From assembly GCF_900182985.1 (NCBI RefSeq), contig NZ_FXUY01000001.1, positions 186,001-250,000 on the forward strand: a DNA stretch of 64,000 bases, given 5' to 3'. This DNA comes from Pseudomonas helmanticensis (GTDB lineage: Bacteria > Pseudomonadota > Gammaproteobacteria > Pseudomonadales > Pseudomonadaceae). The notes under the pieces are model-generated. The model was not told the DNA's origin. It did no database searches and was given only the letters and a program-made list of their open reading frames with translations. A program made the translations under genes and the position numbers. This document shows positions 63,531 through 64,000 of the stretch, piece by piece. Numbering within the stretch: the first letter of the stretch is position 1; the number at the start of each line of letters is the position of its first letter.

Positions 63531-64000
63531 ATGGACAGAACAACGCGTGACCCAAGCAAAACCTTTCTGCTGACGCCCTTGAGCGTGTTTCTGATGTTGA
63601 CCCTCGGCACGATGGCCGGCGTTCGCGCCAGCCCCATCGATGATGAGCGTCAGCCAGAAACCTCCGATCCATCGGCGTACTACGACGAACCGACGGACGA
63701 GGCGACGGCGCTCAACGCTATCCTGACCATGCCCGAGGCCAACGAAGATTCCTTCGATTTGCCCGACGGTGTGAAAGGCTCGCGTGATACCACTCGCGCA
63801 GAAAACATCCTGCCGCCGACCGTGCAGACCAGTTTCAACTACCCCACCAACGGCAAGCCGAGCCCGCTCTATGGCGCACAGCCGTTCACCCAGCAGTTGA
63901 CCCTGTTCGAAGAGTTCGGCCCGGAAAAACTCGACCCGACCACCCCGGCCGCGCCGCTGCCATTCCCGCCGGCAGCGATTGGCCCGGCGCCGGCGCAAGA
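63531..64000 (+). CDS. Exported protein, 5' end only; possible MnxG-type multicopper oxidase
   Basis: The visible 156 codons encode a signal peptide (LLTPLSVFLMLTLGTMAGVRA then SPIDDERQ) and an acidic, proline-rich N-terminal region (AILTMPEANEDSFDLPDG, NILPPTVQTSFNYPTNGKPSP, then PAAPLPFPPAA). No copper-binding motif is inside the window. I suspect the large manganese-oxidising multicopper oxidase found in P. putida and P. fluorescens strains because of this N terminus, the kinase upstream and the sigma-54 promoter, since mnxG expression needs the sigma-54 activator MnxR. The identification is tentative. The gene runs off the window. Confidence 0.4.
   Translation, partial: MDRTTRDPSKTFLLTPLSVFLMLTLGTMAGVRASPIDDERQPETSDPSAYYDEPTDEATALNAILTMPEANEDSFDLPDGVKGSRDTTRAENILPPTVQTSFNYPTNGKPSPLYGAQPFTQQLTLFEEFGPEKLDPTTPAAPLPFPPAAIGPAPAQ

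Overview
The window is a stretch of a Pseudomonas chromosome, most like the P. fluorescens group. The reasons are the gene order leuCD-leuB-asd-usg-fimV-truA-trpF-accD-folC-(SPOR)-cvpA-purF-metZ-SDR, the order thrS-infC-rpmI-rplT-pheST-ihfA-merR followed by a tRNA-Pro, high GC with pseudomonad codon use, and many REP-type inverted repeats of the kinds common in this group. No rRNA and no CRISPR array are present.

Layout. 1-17.4 kb is conserved core metabolism on the + strand: leucine biosynthesis, two aspartate-semialdehyde dehydrogenase family genes, FimV, then a dense cluster for tRNA modification, tryptophan, fatty acid, folate, purine and methionine synthesis. 17.5-18.0 kb holds a tRNA-Val and two identical tRNA-Asp genes. 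18.4-24.0 kb is an operon for a Tat-exported molybdenum hydroxylase with its 2Fe-2S subunit, a three-heme cytochrome c and an XdhC-type factor. 24.2-32.8 kb is mixed: a PuuB-like oxidase, tRNA-Val(GAC), a tandem pair of small secreted paralogues, a possible small RNA, csrA, a siderophore-interacting protein, endonuclease I and a periplasmic glutaminase-asparaginase. 32.8-40.0 kb is a ribose regulon (rbsBACRKD) ending in an exported nucleoside hydrolase, with a clear LacI-type operator. 40-42 kb holds small envelope and cold-shock genes. 42.1-49.7 kb is the translation and IHF operon set; the thrS leader carries two hairpins that look like tRNA-Thr anticodon arms. 49.7-52.2 kb, beside tRNA-Pro(GGG), is a small accessory patch with an integrase remnant and short orphan genes. 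52.2-55.7 kb has small secreted proteins, an esterase, a DUF6124-type gene and a broken ParE-type toxin gene. 55.7-61.4 kb is a minus-strand four-gene operon: two large related secreted proteins followed by csgB- and csgA-type curlin genes, without csgE, csgF or csgG. 61.8-64.0 kb has a membrane sensor kinase and, behind a good sigma-54 promoter, the 5' end of an exported protein that may be an MnxG-type multicopper oxidase.

How parts work together. The exported nucleoside hydrolase would release ribose in the periplasm for RbsABC import and RbsK phosphorylation, all under RbsR. The molybdenum hydroxylase would pass electrons through its 2Fe-2S subunit to the cytochrome c. The kinase with no response regulator in view and the sigma-54 promoter suggest a two-component circuit whose NtrC-type regulator lies outside the window. 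The least familiar unit is the curlin operon with its two novel secreted partners.
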